From: Frigoribacterium faeni | Lineage (GTDB): Bacteria; Actinomycetota; Actinomycetes; Actinomycetales; Microbacteriaceae | Direction of reading: 5' to 3' | Assembly (NCBI RefSeq): GCF_007988805.1 | Contig: NZ_BJUV01000003.1 | Coordinates: forward strand, 62,001 to 126,000 | DNA: 64,000 bases | Shown here: piece after piece, positions 51,476 to 60,691 of the stretch | Numbering within the stretch: the first letter of the stretch is position 1 | How the letters are laid out: each line of letters begins with the position of its first letter | Position numbers and translations under genes: made by a program | Notes under the pieces: model-generated | What the model was told of the DNA's origin: nothing | The model's input: the letters and a program-made list of their open reading frames with translations, nothing else | Databases searched by the model: none

Positions 51476-52837
51476 ATGATCCTCTCCAGCCCGACCCGGC
51501 GCCCGTCGCCGATCCGCATCCTCGTCACCGGCGCGAACGGCGGCTACGGACGCACCCTGCTCGACCAGCTCCGCCGCCTCCCCGACATGACCGCCACGCA
51601 GCTCGTCGACCCCGACGTCGCCGGCGTCTCGGCCCTGCTCGTCGACCTGGGCGTCACCGACGAGGGCATCGCCACGCCCTCGTCTCCGGCCGAGACGGCC
51701 GCTGCGCTCGCGGAGGGTCGCATCGCCGTCCTCGCCGACGGATCGGCCATCGACTGGAGCGGCGTCGACGTGCTCGTCGAGGCCACCGGGCGCATCGACG
51801 CCGGCCACGCCTACGCCTCGACCGCGCTGGAGAACGGCACGCACGTCGTCATGGTGAGCAAGGAGATCGATTCGGTCGCCGGCGTCGCGCTGAGCCGGAC
51901 GGCCCGCGAGAAGGGGCTGCGCTACCTTCCGGGCGACGGCGACCAGCCGGCCAACCTGCTGCGTCTCGTCGCCTGGGTGCTCGAGTGCGGCTTCGACATC
52001 GTCGCCCTCGGCAAGTCGAGCGAGTACGACCTCGTCTTCGACCCCGAGTCGGGCACCGTCGACCAGAACGGCGTGACCGTCGACGCCCCCGGCCTCGCGG
52101 GGCTGCTGGGTCTCGGCGACGATCCGCTCGCGACCGTGGCGGCCCGTGCCTCCCAGGTGGCGGCCCTCAAGCGGTCGGCCGCGGCCGACTACTGCGAGAT
52201 GAACGTCGTGTCGCTCTACACCGGGGCGGGCGTCGACGTCGAGTCGATGCACTACCCGGTCGCGCGTCCGGCGGAGCTGGCCGACATGTTCGCCTCCCGC
52301 GCCGACGGCGGGCTGCTCGACCGCACCGGCGTCGTCGACGTCTTCTCGATGCTGCGGCTGCCGGGCGAGGCGAGCTTCGCCGGCGGCGTCTTCGTGATCG
52401 TCCGCACCGGCGACCCGGTCACCTGGGAGACCCTCCGCGGCAAGGGCCACGTCGTCAGTCGCGACGGCCGCTACGCCTGCATCTTCTGGCCGTACCACTA
52501 CATGGGCGTCGAGACCCCGCTGACGGTCGCCGCGGCCGTCGACGGCACCTCGGTCGTGTCCGAGCCTCGTCAGCACACCGTGCTCGCCGCTCGGGCGTCG
52601 GCCGACCTCCCGGCGGGGACGACGTTCCGCGTCGAGGGCCACCACCACGAGATCGCCGGGGTCGCCCCTGTGATCCTCCAGCCCGACGCCGGCGAGATCG
52701 CGCCGTACTACCTGCTCTCGGGCGCTACGCTCCGCGCCGACGTGGTGGCGGGTGCGCTCGTGCGGTTCGCCGACCTCGACGGCGTCCCCGAGGGCGCGGC
52801 GGCCGCCTACCGGACCGGTCTCGCGCTCGGTCGCTGA
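51476..52837 (+). CDS. COG4091-type NAD(P)-dependent dehydrogenase (homoserine dehydrogenase-like, SAF domain)
   Basis: 453 residues. Rossmann motif GANGGYG near 19-25, central dehydrogenase region with HVVMVSKEIDSVAG near 124, GDGDQPANLLRLV near 154 and GKSSEYDLVF near 177, and a C-terminal SAF-like domain (ARASADLPAGTTFRVEGHHHEI near 370, cut). In this locus it probably oxidises a four-carbon acid sugar to the 3-oxo acid used by OtnK; that assignment is inferred from neighbourhood. ATG 51476 with GGGA upstream. Confidence 0.8.
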   Translation: MILSSPTRRPSPIRILVTGANGGYGRTLLDQLRRLPDMTATQLVDPDVAGVSALLVDLGVTDEGIATPSSPAETAAALAEGRIAVLADGSAIDWSGVDVLVEATGRIDAGHAYASTALENGTHVVMVSKEIDSVAGVALSRTAREKGLRYLPGDGDQPANLLRLVAWVLECGFDIVALGKSSEYDLVFDPESGTVDQNGVTVDAPGLAGLLGLGDDPLATVAARASQVAALKRSAAADYCEMNVVSLYTGAGVDVESMHYPVARPAELADMFASRADGGLLDRTGVVDVFSMLRLPGEASFAGGVFVIVRTGDPVTWETLRGKGHVVSRDGRYACIFWPYHYMGVETPLTVAAAVDGTSVVSEPRQHTVLAARASADLPAGTTFRVEGHHHEIAGVAPVILQPDAGEIAPYYLLSGATLRADVVAGALVRFADLDGVPEGAAAAYRTGLALGR

Positions 52838-52890
52838 GCCGCGCCTCCCTCACCCTCATCCCACCCCACCCGTACAGGAGATCGACGACG

Positions 52891-52944
52891 ATGAACCTCG
52901 CACCCCATCACCCCCACCGCCCGAGAGTCGAGACGCGCTCGTGA
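52891..52944 (+). CDS. Leader peptide ORF coupled to the transporter gene
   Basis: 17-codon frame MNLAPHHPHRPRVETRS with an AGGAG ribosome-binding site. Its TGA overlaps the transporter GTG (sequence TCGTGAGC), so ribosomes finishing it could re-start on the transporter, which has no good ribosome-binding site of its own. It has three His and three Pro codons. Confidence 0.5.
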   Translation: MNLAPHHPHRPRVETRS

Positions 52945-54320
52945 GCGTCGAGGTCGTCGCCCTCGTCGTGCTCGTGGCCGTGTTCGCCGTCTCGGCGGTC
53001 CGGAACGTCCACATGGGCGCGCTCGCCCTGGTCGCCGCGTGCATCGTCGGCGTGCTGGTCGTCGGCGAAAGCTTCGACGACGTGCTCGGCGGGTTCCCCG
53101 TCGACGCGCTGCTGATCCTGCTCGGCATCACGTACCTGTTCGGCATCGCCCGCGTCACCGGGACGATCGACTGGCTGGTCGACCGCTCGGTGCGCCTGAT
53201 CGGCGACCGGGTGGCGCTCATCCCGTGGGCGATGTTCGTCATCGGCACCCTCGTAGCCTGCCTCGGAACGTCGCACGCGGCCTTCACGATCGTGCCGATC
53301 GCGATGAGCCTGGCGCACAAGCACCGCATCCACTCGACGATGATGGGCATCGTCATGAGCTCGGCGATCGTCGGTGGCGCGCTGGCCCCGACGAGCATCA
53401 ACGGCATCACGGTCATGACCGTGGCCCGCACCGCCGGCATCCCCTACAACCCGGCTCTGATGTTCGGCCTCTCGGTGGGGATCAACACCGTCGTCGTGCT
53501 CATCGCGTTCTTCCTCTTCGGTGGACGCGAGCTGATCGCCCGCAGCCGCGGGGTCGGAGCGGCGAGCGGTGCGAAGGGGTCGGGCGGCTCCGGCCCCGGC
53601 TCCGGCTCCGCTGGCGGATCGCGTGGACGCTCGGTGTCGCGCGACGTCGCCGCGGGCCAGGGCGGCGGGACGGCCGTGCTGACCGAGACCGCCCAGGACC
53701 GCCTCTCCGGCTACCAGGTGCTCGTGCTCGCCTCGATCCCCGTGCTGATCGTCGGCTTCTTCACCATCACTCTGCTCGAGATCGACCTGAACCTCGGCGC
53801 GGTCGCCCTGACCCTCGCGGTGCTGCTCGCCTTCGTCAAGCCCGACGTCGGTCGTCAGGCCCTCGGCAAGATCGACTGGAACACGATCCTGCTGCTCGGC
53901 GGGATCATCACCTACGTCGGCGTGCTCACCCGTCTCGGCGCCATCGACCAGCTCGGCGAGGTCGCCCGCTCGGTCAACACCCCGCTGCTCGCAGCGCTGG
54001 TGATCTGCGTGATCGCCGGCCTGGTCTCGGCGTTCGCGTCGACCATCGGGATCCTCGGTGCGCTCATCCCGCTCGCCGTGCCTCTGCTGGTGCCCGGCGG
54101 CGGTCTGGAGATGACCGGCTTCATCTACGCCCTGGCGATCTCCGCCTCGCTGGTCGACTGCGCGCCGTTCGGCACCACCGGTGCGACGATCGTGGCGTCG
54201 GGCGTCGAGGAGGAGCGGCCCCGCCTCTACCGCCACCTCACGGCGTGGGGGCTGTCGATGGTCGTCATCGGCCCGGTCGCGACTCTGCTGCTGTTCGTCG
54301 TGCCGTTCCTGGGTGGGTAG
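52941..54320 (+). CDS. MatC/SLC13-like organic-acid transporter
   Basis: 459 residues, about 11-12 transmembrane helices, with the MatC N-terminal pattern (AVFAVSAVRNVHMGALALVAA near 15, cut) and GGALAPTSINGITVMT near 150. A Gly/Ser-rich, positively charged cytoplasmic loop (about 200-250) splits the two halves. Likely imports the four-carbon acid degraded by the otn genes. GTG 52941 overlaps the leader-peptide stop. Probably co-transcribed with the COG4091 gene. Palindrome at 54341 follows. Confidence 0.82.
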   Translation: MSVEVVALVVLVAVFAVSAVRNVHMGALALVAACIVGVLVVGESFDDVLGGFPVDALLILLGITYLFGIARVTGTIDWLVDRSVRLIGDRVALIPWAMFVIGTLVACLGTSHAAFTIVPIAMSLAHKHRIHSTMMGIVMSSAIVGGALAPTSINGITVMTVARTAGIPYNPALMFGLSVGINTVVVLIAFFLFGGRELIARSRGVGAASGAKGSGGSGPGSGSAGGSRGRSVSRDVAAGQGGGTAVLTETAQDRLSGYQVLVLASIPVLIVGFFTITLLEIDLNLGAVALTLAVLLAFVKPDVGRQALGKIDWNTILLLGGIITYVGVLTRLGAIDQLGEVARSVNTPLLAALVICVIAGLVSAFASTIGILGALIPLAVPLLVPGGGLEMTGFIYALAISASLVDCAPFGTTGATIVASGVEEERPRLYRHLTAWGLSMVVIGPVATLLLFVVPFLGG

Positions 54321-54340
54321 CGGCCGGGCACGGCGCCACG

Positions 54341-54384
54341 AGATGGGCACGGCACCAGGTCTTCCCCTGGTGCCGTGCCCATCT
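54341..54384. repeat. Palindrome of the GTGGGCAC/CCAGG family (terminator-like)
   Basis: Perfect 19-bp arms AGATGGGCACGGCACCAGG (54341-54359) and reverse complement (54366-54384), loop TCTTCC, 20 bp after the transporter stop. Closely related to the two hairpins at 32.42 and 32.57 kb. Confidence 0.9.
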
Positions 54385-54490
54385 TCTGTCGTCGTGCGGT
54401 CCTTCGGCGCCGTGCCCGTCGTCCGGCGCGGCGGGCGGGTAGCCTCGGCGAGCGGGACGGGCCCGCGGGTTGACGACGGAAGGAGGCGCG

Positions 54491-54985
54491 GTGACCGACG
54501 ACACGACGGCCCGCGCGTCCGAGGGCAGCGGTCGGGCGCGGCCGGTGCACCTCCGGTGGAGCTCGATCGGCCTCGTCGCGCTGGGTGGCACGGTGGGGAC
54601 GGCGATCCGCGAGGGACTCGCCCTGACGTTCCCCGCGCCTCCCGGGGGGTTCCCGCTTACCGTCTTCGCGATCAACCTGGTCGGCTCGTTCGCGCTCGGG
54701 CTGCTGCTCGAGACGCTCGTCCGCCGAGGCCCCGACGAGGGCGCACGACGCACCGCCCGCCTGCTGCTCGGCACCGGTCTGATCGGCGGGTTCACCACCT
54801 ACAGCGCGTTCGCGGTCGACGTCGCCGCCCTCACCGACGGCGCCCCGGCGGTCGCGATCGGCTACGCGGTCGGGTCCGTGGTGCTCGGAGCCGTCGCGGC
54901 GGGGGCCGGCATCGTAGCCGGGGCGCGGCTGCACGGACGCCGGTCCCGACGGGGAGCCTCCGATCGTCCGGGAGGCGCGTCGTGA
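54491..54985 (+). CDS. crcB: Fluoride channel subunit CrcB/Fluc (first copy)
   Basis: 164 residues, four helices, with Fluc motifs ALGGTVGTAIREGL near 37, INLVGSFALG near 64 and GLIGGFTTYSAFAVD near 97. Charged N- and C-terminal tails. GTG 54491 has GGAAGGAGG 4 bases upstream, within a copy of GGAGGCGCG. Overlaps the second crcB by 4 bases (GTGA); the pair probably forms a hetero-dimeric fluoride exporter. Confidence 0.92.
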   Translation: MTDDTTARASEGSGRARPVHLRWSSIGLVALGGTVGTAIREGLALTFPAPPGGFPLTVFAINLVGSFALGLLLETLVRRGPDEGARRTARLLLGTGLIGGFTTYSAFAVDVAALTDGAPAVAIGYAVGSVVLGAVAAGAGIVAGARLHGRRSRRGASDRPGGAS

Positions 54986-55380
54986 CCTCGCCGCTCGTCT
55001 TCTTTGCGATCGCCCTGGCCGGCGGGCTCGGGGCCGCCCTTCGTCTCGTCGTCGACGGCCTGGTCCGGTCGGTCGTCTCGCGCCCGGGCCGGCCGCGGGC
55101 GTTGGCCGGGTTCCCGGTCGGCACGGCGGTGATCAACGTCACGGGCTCGTTCGCGCTCGGTCTGCTCACCGGCCTCGCCGCCTCGCACGGTCTGCCGCGC
55201 GAGTGGCTGCTGATCGCCGGAGGCGGCCTGGTCGGCGGCTACACGACCTTCAGCACGGCCAGCGTCGAGACGGTCCGGCTGCTGCTCGAGGGCCGGTGGC
55301 GTGCGGGTCTGCTGAACGGCGGGGGAGTGCTGGTGCTGTCGGTGGGGGCTGCGTTGCTGGGGCTCGTCGTCGGAGGCTGA
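54982..55380 (+). CDS. crcB: Fluoride channel subunit CrcB/Fluc (second copy)
   Basis: 132 residues, four helices; ALAGGLGAALRLVVD near 11, VINVTGSFALG near 51 and GLVGGYTTFSTASVET near 81 match the Fluc family. GTG 54982 overlaps the stop of the first copy. No fluoride riboswitch core was recognised upstream of the pair. Confidence 0.92.
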   Translation: MTSPLVFFAIALAGGLGAALRLVVDGLVRSVVSRPGRPRALAGFPVGTAVINVTGSFALGLLTGLAASHGLPREWLLIAGGGLVGGYTTFSTASVETVRLLLEGRWRAGLLNGGGVLVLSVGAALLGLVVGG

Positions 55381-55523
55381 GTCGCGCCTCCTCGGACGGA
55401 CGGACGGGGGCGGTGCGGGCTCGGCGTTGCAGGCGGGTGGGGCGGTGCGGTGGGTTGGGCGGCTGGTGCGGGCGGCTGGTGCGGGCGGCTCACGAGCCGT
55501 GGGGAGAAGAGTGTTCGCGCGCG

Positions 55524-56040
55524 AGCTATTACGTTTTCATGCGTAACAGTCCGCGATGGAGCCCCCGGGCGTCGTGGGCCTGACCTCCGGGGGTGAGCCT
55601 CGCGGCGGGGACGTCGGGGGTGGCGTTCGTCGCGGGGCTATTACGTTTTGACGCGTAATAGCTTGCGATGGGACGTGCGGCCCTGTGCCGCGGATCTCGC
55701 GGGCCGGGCCGGGCAGGGCAGGCAGGCAGGCTGGCAGGGCCGGGCAGGGCAGGGCGGAGGGGACGTCGGGGGTGTCGTTCGTCGCGGGGCTATTACGTTT
55801 TGATGCGTAATAGCTTGCGATGGGACGTGCGGCCCTGTGCCGCGGATCTCGCGGGCTGGGCTGGGCTGGGCTGGGCTGGGCTGGGCTGGGCTGGGCCGGG
55901 TAGGGCAGGGCCGGGTAGGCCAGGGCCGGGCCGGGCAGGGCCGGGCAGGGCAGGGCCTGGCGGAGGGGACCTCGGGGTGGTGTTCGTGCCGGGGCTATTA
56001 CGTTTCGATGCGTAATAGCTCGCGACGGCGCACACGGCCC
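55524..56040. repeat. Array of four units with AT-rich palindrome GCTATTACG...CGTAATAGC
   Basis: Palindromes start at 55526 (degenerate), 55637, 55789 and 55994: 9-bp stem, 8-base loop (TTTTGATG). Each is preceded by GACGTCGGGGGTG..GTTCGTCGCGGG (variable) and followed by CTTGCGATGGGACGTGCGG. Spacing grows (111, 152, 205 bp) because (GGGCA)n and (GGGCT)n tracts expand between units. No gene. Confidence 0.9.
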
Positions 56041-56149
56041 CGCCCTCGGACGTCTCGCACCGGACGTCTCGTCCCGGATCTCGCGGGCCGACGCAGCGGC
56101 GGCGGTGCGGAACGGCCGGGGCACGACGAGACGCGAGGTGGTGCGGAGT

Positions 56150-56290
56150 GCGCGCGGCAGCGCGAGCCGCGCACAGCACGAGAGGGGCCGGCGCGAGCCA
56201 CGCACAGCACGAGAGGGCCTGGCGCGATCCGCACGCATGCCGCGGGGAACCGGCGCGAGCCGCACGCATCCCCCGGGGAACCAGCGCGAA
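56150..56290. repeat. Direct repeats between palindrome array and modBC
   Basis: Two copies each of GCGCGAGCC-CGCACAGCACGAGAGGG-type and GCGCGA-CCGCACGCAT-CGGGGAACC-type words (about 30-36 bp units) at the 3' end of modBC. No gene or promoter recognised. Confidence 0.7.
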
Positions 56291-56297
56291 CCGCCGC

Positions 56298-58538
56298 TCA
56301 GGACGAGCGGGTCGGATAGACCGCGGCCGCATCACGGGCGAACGAGAACCAGACCGGCTCGCCGACCCGCTCGTCCAGCTCCGCCGCGAGTCGCGGGCTC
56401 AGATCCGCGGACAGCAGCTCGCTCCGCGCCCGCACCACGTCACCACGCGGCTCGAGGTCGAGCAGCTCGCGACGCACGCTCTCGAGCGACGGATCGCCGG
56501 GACGCTCGACGGTCACCGTGACCAGCGCAGGAGGCACGGCGAACGAGACCGCGCCTCCCTCTGTCACGTCCGCGAGGGTCTCCCCTCCGGCAGCCGGACC
56601 CTCGGCGAACGGACCTCCGGCGGGCGGACCCCCGGCAGTCGGACCCCCGGCACGGAGACCCGCGGAACCGAGCCCGGCGCCGAGCCGGAACCCGGTCGCG
56701 TCGTCGACCCGCACCTCCCCGTCGCGTCGCACCCCCGACACCAGGTTCAGCCCGGCCAGCTCGGCGGCGAACACGGATCGCGGGCGATCGAGCACCTCGG
56801 ACGGCGTCCCGACGTCGACGACGCGTCCACCCTCGACGATCACGACCCGATCGGCCAGCGTGTAGGCGTCGAGCACGTCGTGGGTCACGATCAGCACGCT
56901 CCGCCCGGCGAGCACCCGACGCAGCACGCGCCGCAGCGCCGGCGCCACCGCGACGTCGAGGGCCGCCATCGGCTCGTCGAGCAGCAGCAGCCCCGGGTCC
57001 GACGCCAGCGCGCGCGCGACCGCCACGCGCTGCGCCTGCCCACCCGAGAGATCGGCCGGGCGACGTTCGGCGAGAGCCGTGGCGTCCACCTCCGCGAGCC
57101 AGCGTCGGGCGAGGACCCGCGCCTCCTCGGCCCCGGCGCCCGCGCTGCGCGGACCGAACGCCACGTTCTCGAGCACCGTCAGATGCGGGAACAGCAGCGC
57201 CTGCTGCGCGAGGAGCGACACCCGCCGGAGGTGCGGTGCCCGCCAGACCGGCCGCCCGCCCCGGTCACGGCGGAGGTCGAAGAGCACCGCGTCGTCGAGC
57301 GTGCCGCGTCCGCGATCCGGGTGCACGAGACCCGCGGCGACGTCGAGCAGCGTCGACTTCCCGGCACCGTTCGGGCCGAGCACCGCGACGGTCTCGCCCG
57401 CCGCTATCTCGAGCGACAGCTCCACGTCGCGCGCCTCGACGCGCAACTCGATCGAGGCGCGCGCCGCCGCAGCCGGGACGGGGTGCGTCGAGCGGTCCGC
57501 CTCGGAGCCCGATCCGCGTCCGGTCTCGCGGCCGGACGCGGAGGGCTCGCGGCGATCAGCGGCGGGAGGCGCAGCCGAGTCCGAGGAGACCCGGGAGGCC
57601 GAGGAGGCGCGGGTCGTCCTCGCCCACGCCGGCCCGCCCGTCCGATGGGCCACCGCCACGATGACGACCGCGACGACGACGAGCACCAGCGAGAGGGCGA
57701 CGGCCGTGTCGGGATCGGTCTCGCGTTGCAGGTAGATCTCGAGCGGGAGGGTGCGGGTGGTTCCCTGCAGACTGCCCGCGAAGGTCAGCGTCGCGCCGAA
57801 CTCGCCGAGCGCCCGGGCGAACGACAGCACCGCCCCCGACAGCACGGCGGGCAGCACGAGGGGCAGCGTGACCCGACGCAGCACCGTGGTGGGGCGGGCG
57901 CCGAGCGTGGCGGCGACCTGCTCGTAGCGCGTGCCGACGGTTCGCAGCGCCCCCTCGAGGCTCAGCACGAGGAACGGCAGGGCCACGAAGGTCTGCGCGA
58001 TCACCACCGCGGTCGTCGAGAACGCGATCTCCACGCCGAGCACCTCGAACGTGCCGCCGAGCAGCCCGCGGCGGCCGTAGGTGTAGAGCAGCGCGATGCC
58101 GCCGACGACCGGCGGCAGCACCAGGGGCAGCAGCACGAGCGCCCGCAGCACCTGCTGCCCGCGGAACCTCGCCCGCGCCAGCACGAGCGCCATCGGCACG
58201 CCGAACACGATGCAGAGCACCGTCGCCGACACCGAGGTGCGGAGACTGAGCAGCAGCGCGTCGACCGACGACTCGGACGTCACCAGCGGGACGAACCGCG
58301 GCCAGTCCACACGCAGCACCATCGCGACGAGCGGCAGGAGCACGAACGCCCCGCCGAGCGCGGCGACGACGACCACCCACCGCGGGAGCCCCGAGATCGT
58401 CGGGGCCCGAGCGGCGCCCCGTGCCCGGGTTCCGACAGCGGCGCGATCCGGCGCTCCGGCCGGGGCATCGACGGCGGCCGCCGCACGGTCGCGCGCGGCC
58501 GCTCGGTCGGGCGCGGCGGCGCGACGCGACGTGATCAG
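56298..58538 (-). CDS. modBC: Molybdate ABC transporter permease-ATPase fusion
   Basis: ModB permease (six helices, coupling motif [21 protein letters not shown]) fused through a Ser/Pro/Gly linker to ModC ATPase (Walker [10 protein letters not shown], signature [15 protein letters not shown], Walker B LLLLDEP) and a C-terminal TOBE-like region with AGGPxAGGP repeats. The only usual start is GTG 58376, which would leave helix 1 with no basic flank. The frame stays open to CTG 58538, which overlaps the modA stop as CTGA and adds 54 Arg/Ala-rich residues; that start is used here with caution (692 or 746 residues). Confidence 0.85.
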   Translation of the reverse strand: MITSRRAAAPDRAAARDRAAAAVDAPAGAPDRAAVGTRARGAARAPTISGLPRWVVVVAALGGAFVLLPLVAMVLRVDWPRFVPLVTSESSVDALLLSLRTSVSATVLCIVFGVPMALVLARARFRGQQVLRALVLLPLVLPPVVGGIALLYTYGRRGLLGGTFEVLGVEIAFSTTAVVIAQTFVALPFLVLSLEGALRTVGTRYEQVAATLGARPTTVLRRVTLPLVLPAVLSGAVLSFARALGEFGATLTFAGSLQGTTRTLPLEIYLQRETDPDTAVALSLVLVVVAVVIVAVAHRTGGPAWARTTRASSASRVSSDSAAPPAADRREPSASGRETGRGSGSEADRSTHPVPAAAARASIELRVEARDVELSLEIAAGETVAVLGPNGAGKSTLLDVAAGLVHPDRGRGTLDDAVLFDLRRDRGGRPVWRAPHLRRVSLLAQQALLFPHLTVLENVAFGPRSAGAGAEEARVLARRWLAEVDATALAERRPADLSGGQAQRVAVARALASDPGLLLLDEPMAALDVAVAPALRRVLRRVLAGRSVLIVTHDVLDAYTLADRVVIVEGGRVVDVGTPSEVLDRPRSVFAAELAGLNLVSGVRRDGEVRVDDATGFRLGAGLGSAGLRAGGPTAGGPPAGGPFAEGPAAGGETLADVTEGGAVSFAVPPALVTVTVERPGDPSLESVRRELLDLEPRGDVVRARSELLSADLSPRLAAELDERVGEPVWFSFARDAAAVYPTRSS

Positions 58539-59413
58539 GGCGCTCCGAAGCCGGCGGCCGAGAGCACGTCCTGGCCGGCGGCGCTGGTCACGTAGTCGAC
58601 GAACGCCTGGGCGACGTCGGCCGAGTCGGAGTCCTTCAGCGCGACGATCGGGTACGTGTTGACCGCCTCGCTCGACTCGTCGAACTCGATGCCCTCGACG
58701 GCGTCGCCCGCCGCGGCCACGTCGGTGACGTAGACCAGGCCCGCGTCCGCCTCGCCCGAGGTGACCTTGCCCAGCACGTCGGTGACCGACGACTCCTCGC
58801 TGACCGGGGAGAGCGTGATGCCGGCCGCCTCCTCGACCGCGACCGTCGCCGAGCCGCAGGGCACCGCGGGGGCGCAGACGACCAGCGCGACGTCGGGGTC
58901 GGCGAGATCGGCCAGGTCGGCGACGCCGGCGGGGTTGCCCGGCGGCACGGCGATCTCGAGCACGTTCGTGGCGAAGTCGACGGGGTCGCCCTCGGCCAGG
59001 TCGGCGTCGGTGACCTTCGTCATGTTCTTCGTGTCGGCCGAGGCGAACACGTCGGCGGGGGCGCCCTCGGTGATCTGCGTGACGAGGTCGGACGACCCGG
59101 CGAAGGTCAGCTCGACGCTCGCGCTCGGGTTCGCCACCTCGAAGTCGGACGCCAGCTGCGTGAAGGTGCCCTTGAGCGAGGCGGCGGCGAACACGGTGAT
59201 GTCGCCCGAGAGCTGCCCGGCGACGGGCGTCCCGGCTGCCGTGTCGGTGTTCCCGGGGGGCGCGTCGGCGCCGCCGCCCGACGCGCAGCCGGCCAGGGCG
59301 AGGCCGACGAGCGCGACCGAGGCGAGCAGCGGGGCGGCGCGGAAGGCGGAGCGGCGGGCGGCCGAGCGGCCGGTCGAGCGGCGGTCCGAGCGGGGAGCGG
59401 AGGGGCGGGTCAT
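58535..59413 (-). CDS. modA: Molybdate-binding lipoprotein
   Basis: 292 residues. Lipobox LAGC (Cys43) after a signal peptide, then a periplasmic-binding fold: [16 protein letters not shown] near 67, [12 protein letters not shown] near 107, Cys pair [12 protein letters not shown] near 160. These are ModA features. ATG 59413 overlaps the stop of the ModE-like gene (ATGA). Delivers molybdate to ModBC. Confidence 0.92.
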   Translation of the reverse strand: MTRPSAPRSDRRSTGRSAARRSAFRAAPLLASVALVGLALAGCASGGGADAPPGNTDTAAGTPVAGQLSGDITVFAAASLKGTFTQLASDFEVANPSASVELTFAGSSDLVTQITEGAPADVFASADTKNMTKVTDADLAEGDPVDFATNVLEIAVPPGNPAGVADLADLADPDVALVVCAPAVPCGSATVAVEEAAGITLSPVSEESSVTDVLGKVTSGEADAGLVYVTDVAAAGDAVEGIEFDESSEAVNTYPIVALKDSDSADVAQAFVDYVTSAAGQDVLSAAGFGAP

Positions 59414-59820
59414 GCGTCGGCCTTTCGGAGAGGGGTCTCGACCATGACGGTCGTGGCCTTGACGACGGCGATGGCGACCGAGCCGAGCTCGAGGCCGAGC
59501 TCGCGCACGGCCTCGCTGCTCATCAGCGAGACCACGCGGTGCGGACCGCACTGGATCTCGACCTGCGCCATGACGGTGTCCATGACGATGTCGGTCACCA
59601 GGCCGACGAAGCGGTTGCGGGCCGACCGGCCGACACCCGAGGGGTCGTCGGGGAGGACGGCGTTCTCACGGGCCAGTCGGGCGAGGGCGAGACCGTCGAC
59701 GACGGTGCGCGACGACGCGTCGCGCTCGCTCTCGAGCGTGCCGTCGGCGATCCAGCGGCGGACGGTGTCGTCGCTGACGCCGAGGAACACCGCGGCGTCG
59801 CGGATCCGTATCTGAGGCAT
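59410..59820 (-). CDS. ModE-like molybdate regulator (MerR/excisionase-type HTH plus TOBE/mop domain)
   Basis: 136 residues. N-terminal helix-turn-helix of the excisionase/MerR type ([24 protein letters not shown], key part [10 protein letters not shown]) and a C-terminal mop/TOBE oxyanion-binding domain ([23 protein letters not shown] start, [21 protein letters not shown] end). First gene of the regulator-modA-modBC operon. TAGGAT box 7 bases before ATG 59820 (leaderless). Confidence 0.88.
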   Translation of the reverse strand: MPQIRIRDAAVFLGVSDDTVRRWIADGTLESERDASSRTVVDGLALARLARENAVLPDDPSGVGRSARNRFVGLVTDIVMDTVMAQVEIQCGPHRVVSLMSSEAVRELGLELGSVAIAVVKATTVMVETPLRKADA

Positions 59821-59940
59821 GGAATGGATCCTAGCGCCCGATCTGCGGACGTAACCCGTCGTCCGCGACGCACGAGCGGATTCCCCGCCCGTCATCCGTC
59901 GCGCGTCTCTCGTGGCCCGACGCGCGTCGACCGGCGACGC

Positions 59941-60003
59941 GATCGAGTGGTCGGAAGATGTCCTTCCCGCGGCCGCGACGAGCATCGACGGACCACTCGA
60001 TCG
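59941..60003. repeat. Degenerate copy of the GATCGAGTGGTC palindrome
   Basis: Outer arms CGATCGAGTGGTC (59941-59953) and GACCACTCGATCG (59991-60003) are intact. The inside begins GGAAGATG like the two complete copies at 63.24 and 63.82 kb but has lost its pairing. Lies between the mod operon and the sortase 3' end. Confidence 0.8.
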
Positions 60004-60016
60004 GCAGGCGCGACGA

Positions 60017-60691
60017 CTACGAGGTGCGTTCGGCGAAGACGATCCGGTTGTCGTCGTAGTGCCCCACGCTGCGATCGAAGTACCCGCCGCAGGTGATGAG
60101 CCGCAGCTCGTCGTCCGCCGTCGCGCCGAAGACCCGCGCGGTCGGGAACTCCGCCTTGGCGACGTCCGCGATCTCGGTCACGACGTACCGGGCGATCGTG
60201 CCCTCGGCATCGGTCACGCTGATCTCGTCGCCCGCGACGACCTCCGAGAGGCGAGCGAAGACGGCGGGCCCCGTGGTCGAGTCGACGTGCGCCGCGATGA
60301 CGGTCGGTCCGCGGCCGCCGGGCTTGCCGCCTCCCGTGAACCACCCGACGTCGTCGAAGTCGACCGGCACCTCCATCCGGCCGTCGGCGGCGATGCCGAG
60401 GTCGATCAGGGGCTCGTCGAGGTCGATGGCGGGCACCGACACGCGGGTCGGGGCGACGCCCTCGGCGATCGCGGGGGCCGCGGGCGCCGACGATGCCGCA
60501 GGAGGCGCGGCGACGGTCGGCGTCGGACTCGTCGTCGTCGGCACGCCGGCGCCGCTCGGGGCCGCGGGTGCGCCTCCTCCCGTCGAGCAGGCGGTCAGCA
60601 GCAGGGCCGCGAGCGCGAGGGCGGGCGCGGCCGCACGGCGGGCGCGCTGCTCGCGCAGCCCGCCCGCCGTCGTGCGACCGCCGGAGATCAG
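60017..60691 (-). CDS. Class F sortase-like lipoprotein (apparent CTG start)
   Basis: Sortase barrel with catalytic His in AAHVDS, Cys in LITCGG and Arg in NRIVFA, C-terminal half of the protein. In frame upstream of the first ordinary start (GTG 60544) is an obvious lipoprotein signal: basic region, LALAALLLTAC (lipobox Cys35) and a Gly/Pro linker. No ATG, GTG or TTG precedes it. The frame opens at CTG 60691, inside a CTGA overlap with the CHRD gene stop, giving 224 residues. Pairs with the CHRD-domain protein, its usual neighbour. Confidence 0.82.
   Translation of the reverse strand: MISGGRTTAGGLREQRARRAAAPALALAALLLTACSTGGGAPAAPSGAGVPTTTSPTPTVAAPPAASSAPAAPAIAEGVAPTRVSVPAIDLDEPLIDLGIAADGRMEVPVDFDDVGWFTGGGKPGGRGPTVIAAHVDSTTGPAVFARLSEVVAGDEISVTDAEGTIARYVVTEIADVAKAEFPTARVFGATADDELRLITCGGYFDRSVGHYDDNRIVFAERTS

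Noticed and set aside
54420-54491. Fluoride (crcB) riboswitch upstream of the tandem crcB genes
   Set aside because: The short gap after the palindrome at 54341-54384 shows no recognisable fluoride-riboswitch core.
55524-56040. CRISPR-like array or replication origin iterons
   Set aside because: Spacing between palindromes varies (111, 152, 205 bp) through pentanucleotide expansion and there is no rep, dnaA or parAB gene here.
59410-59820. Phage excisionase
   Set aside because: The helix-turn-helix is excisionase-like, but it is fused to a molybdate-binding mop/TOBE domain and overlaps modA, so it is a molybdate regulator.
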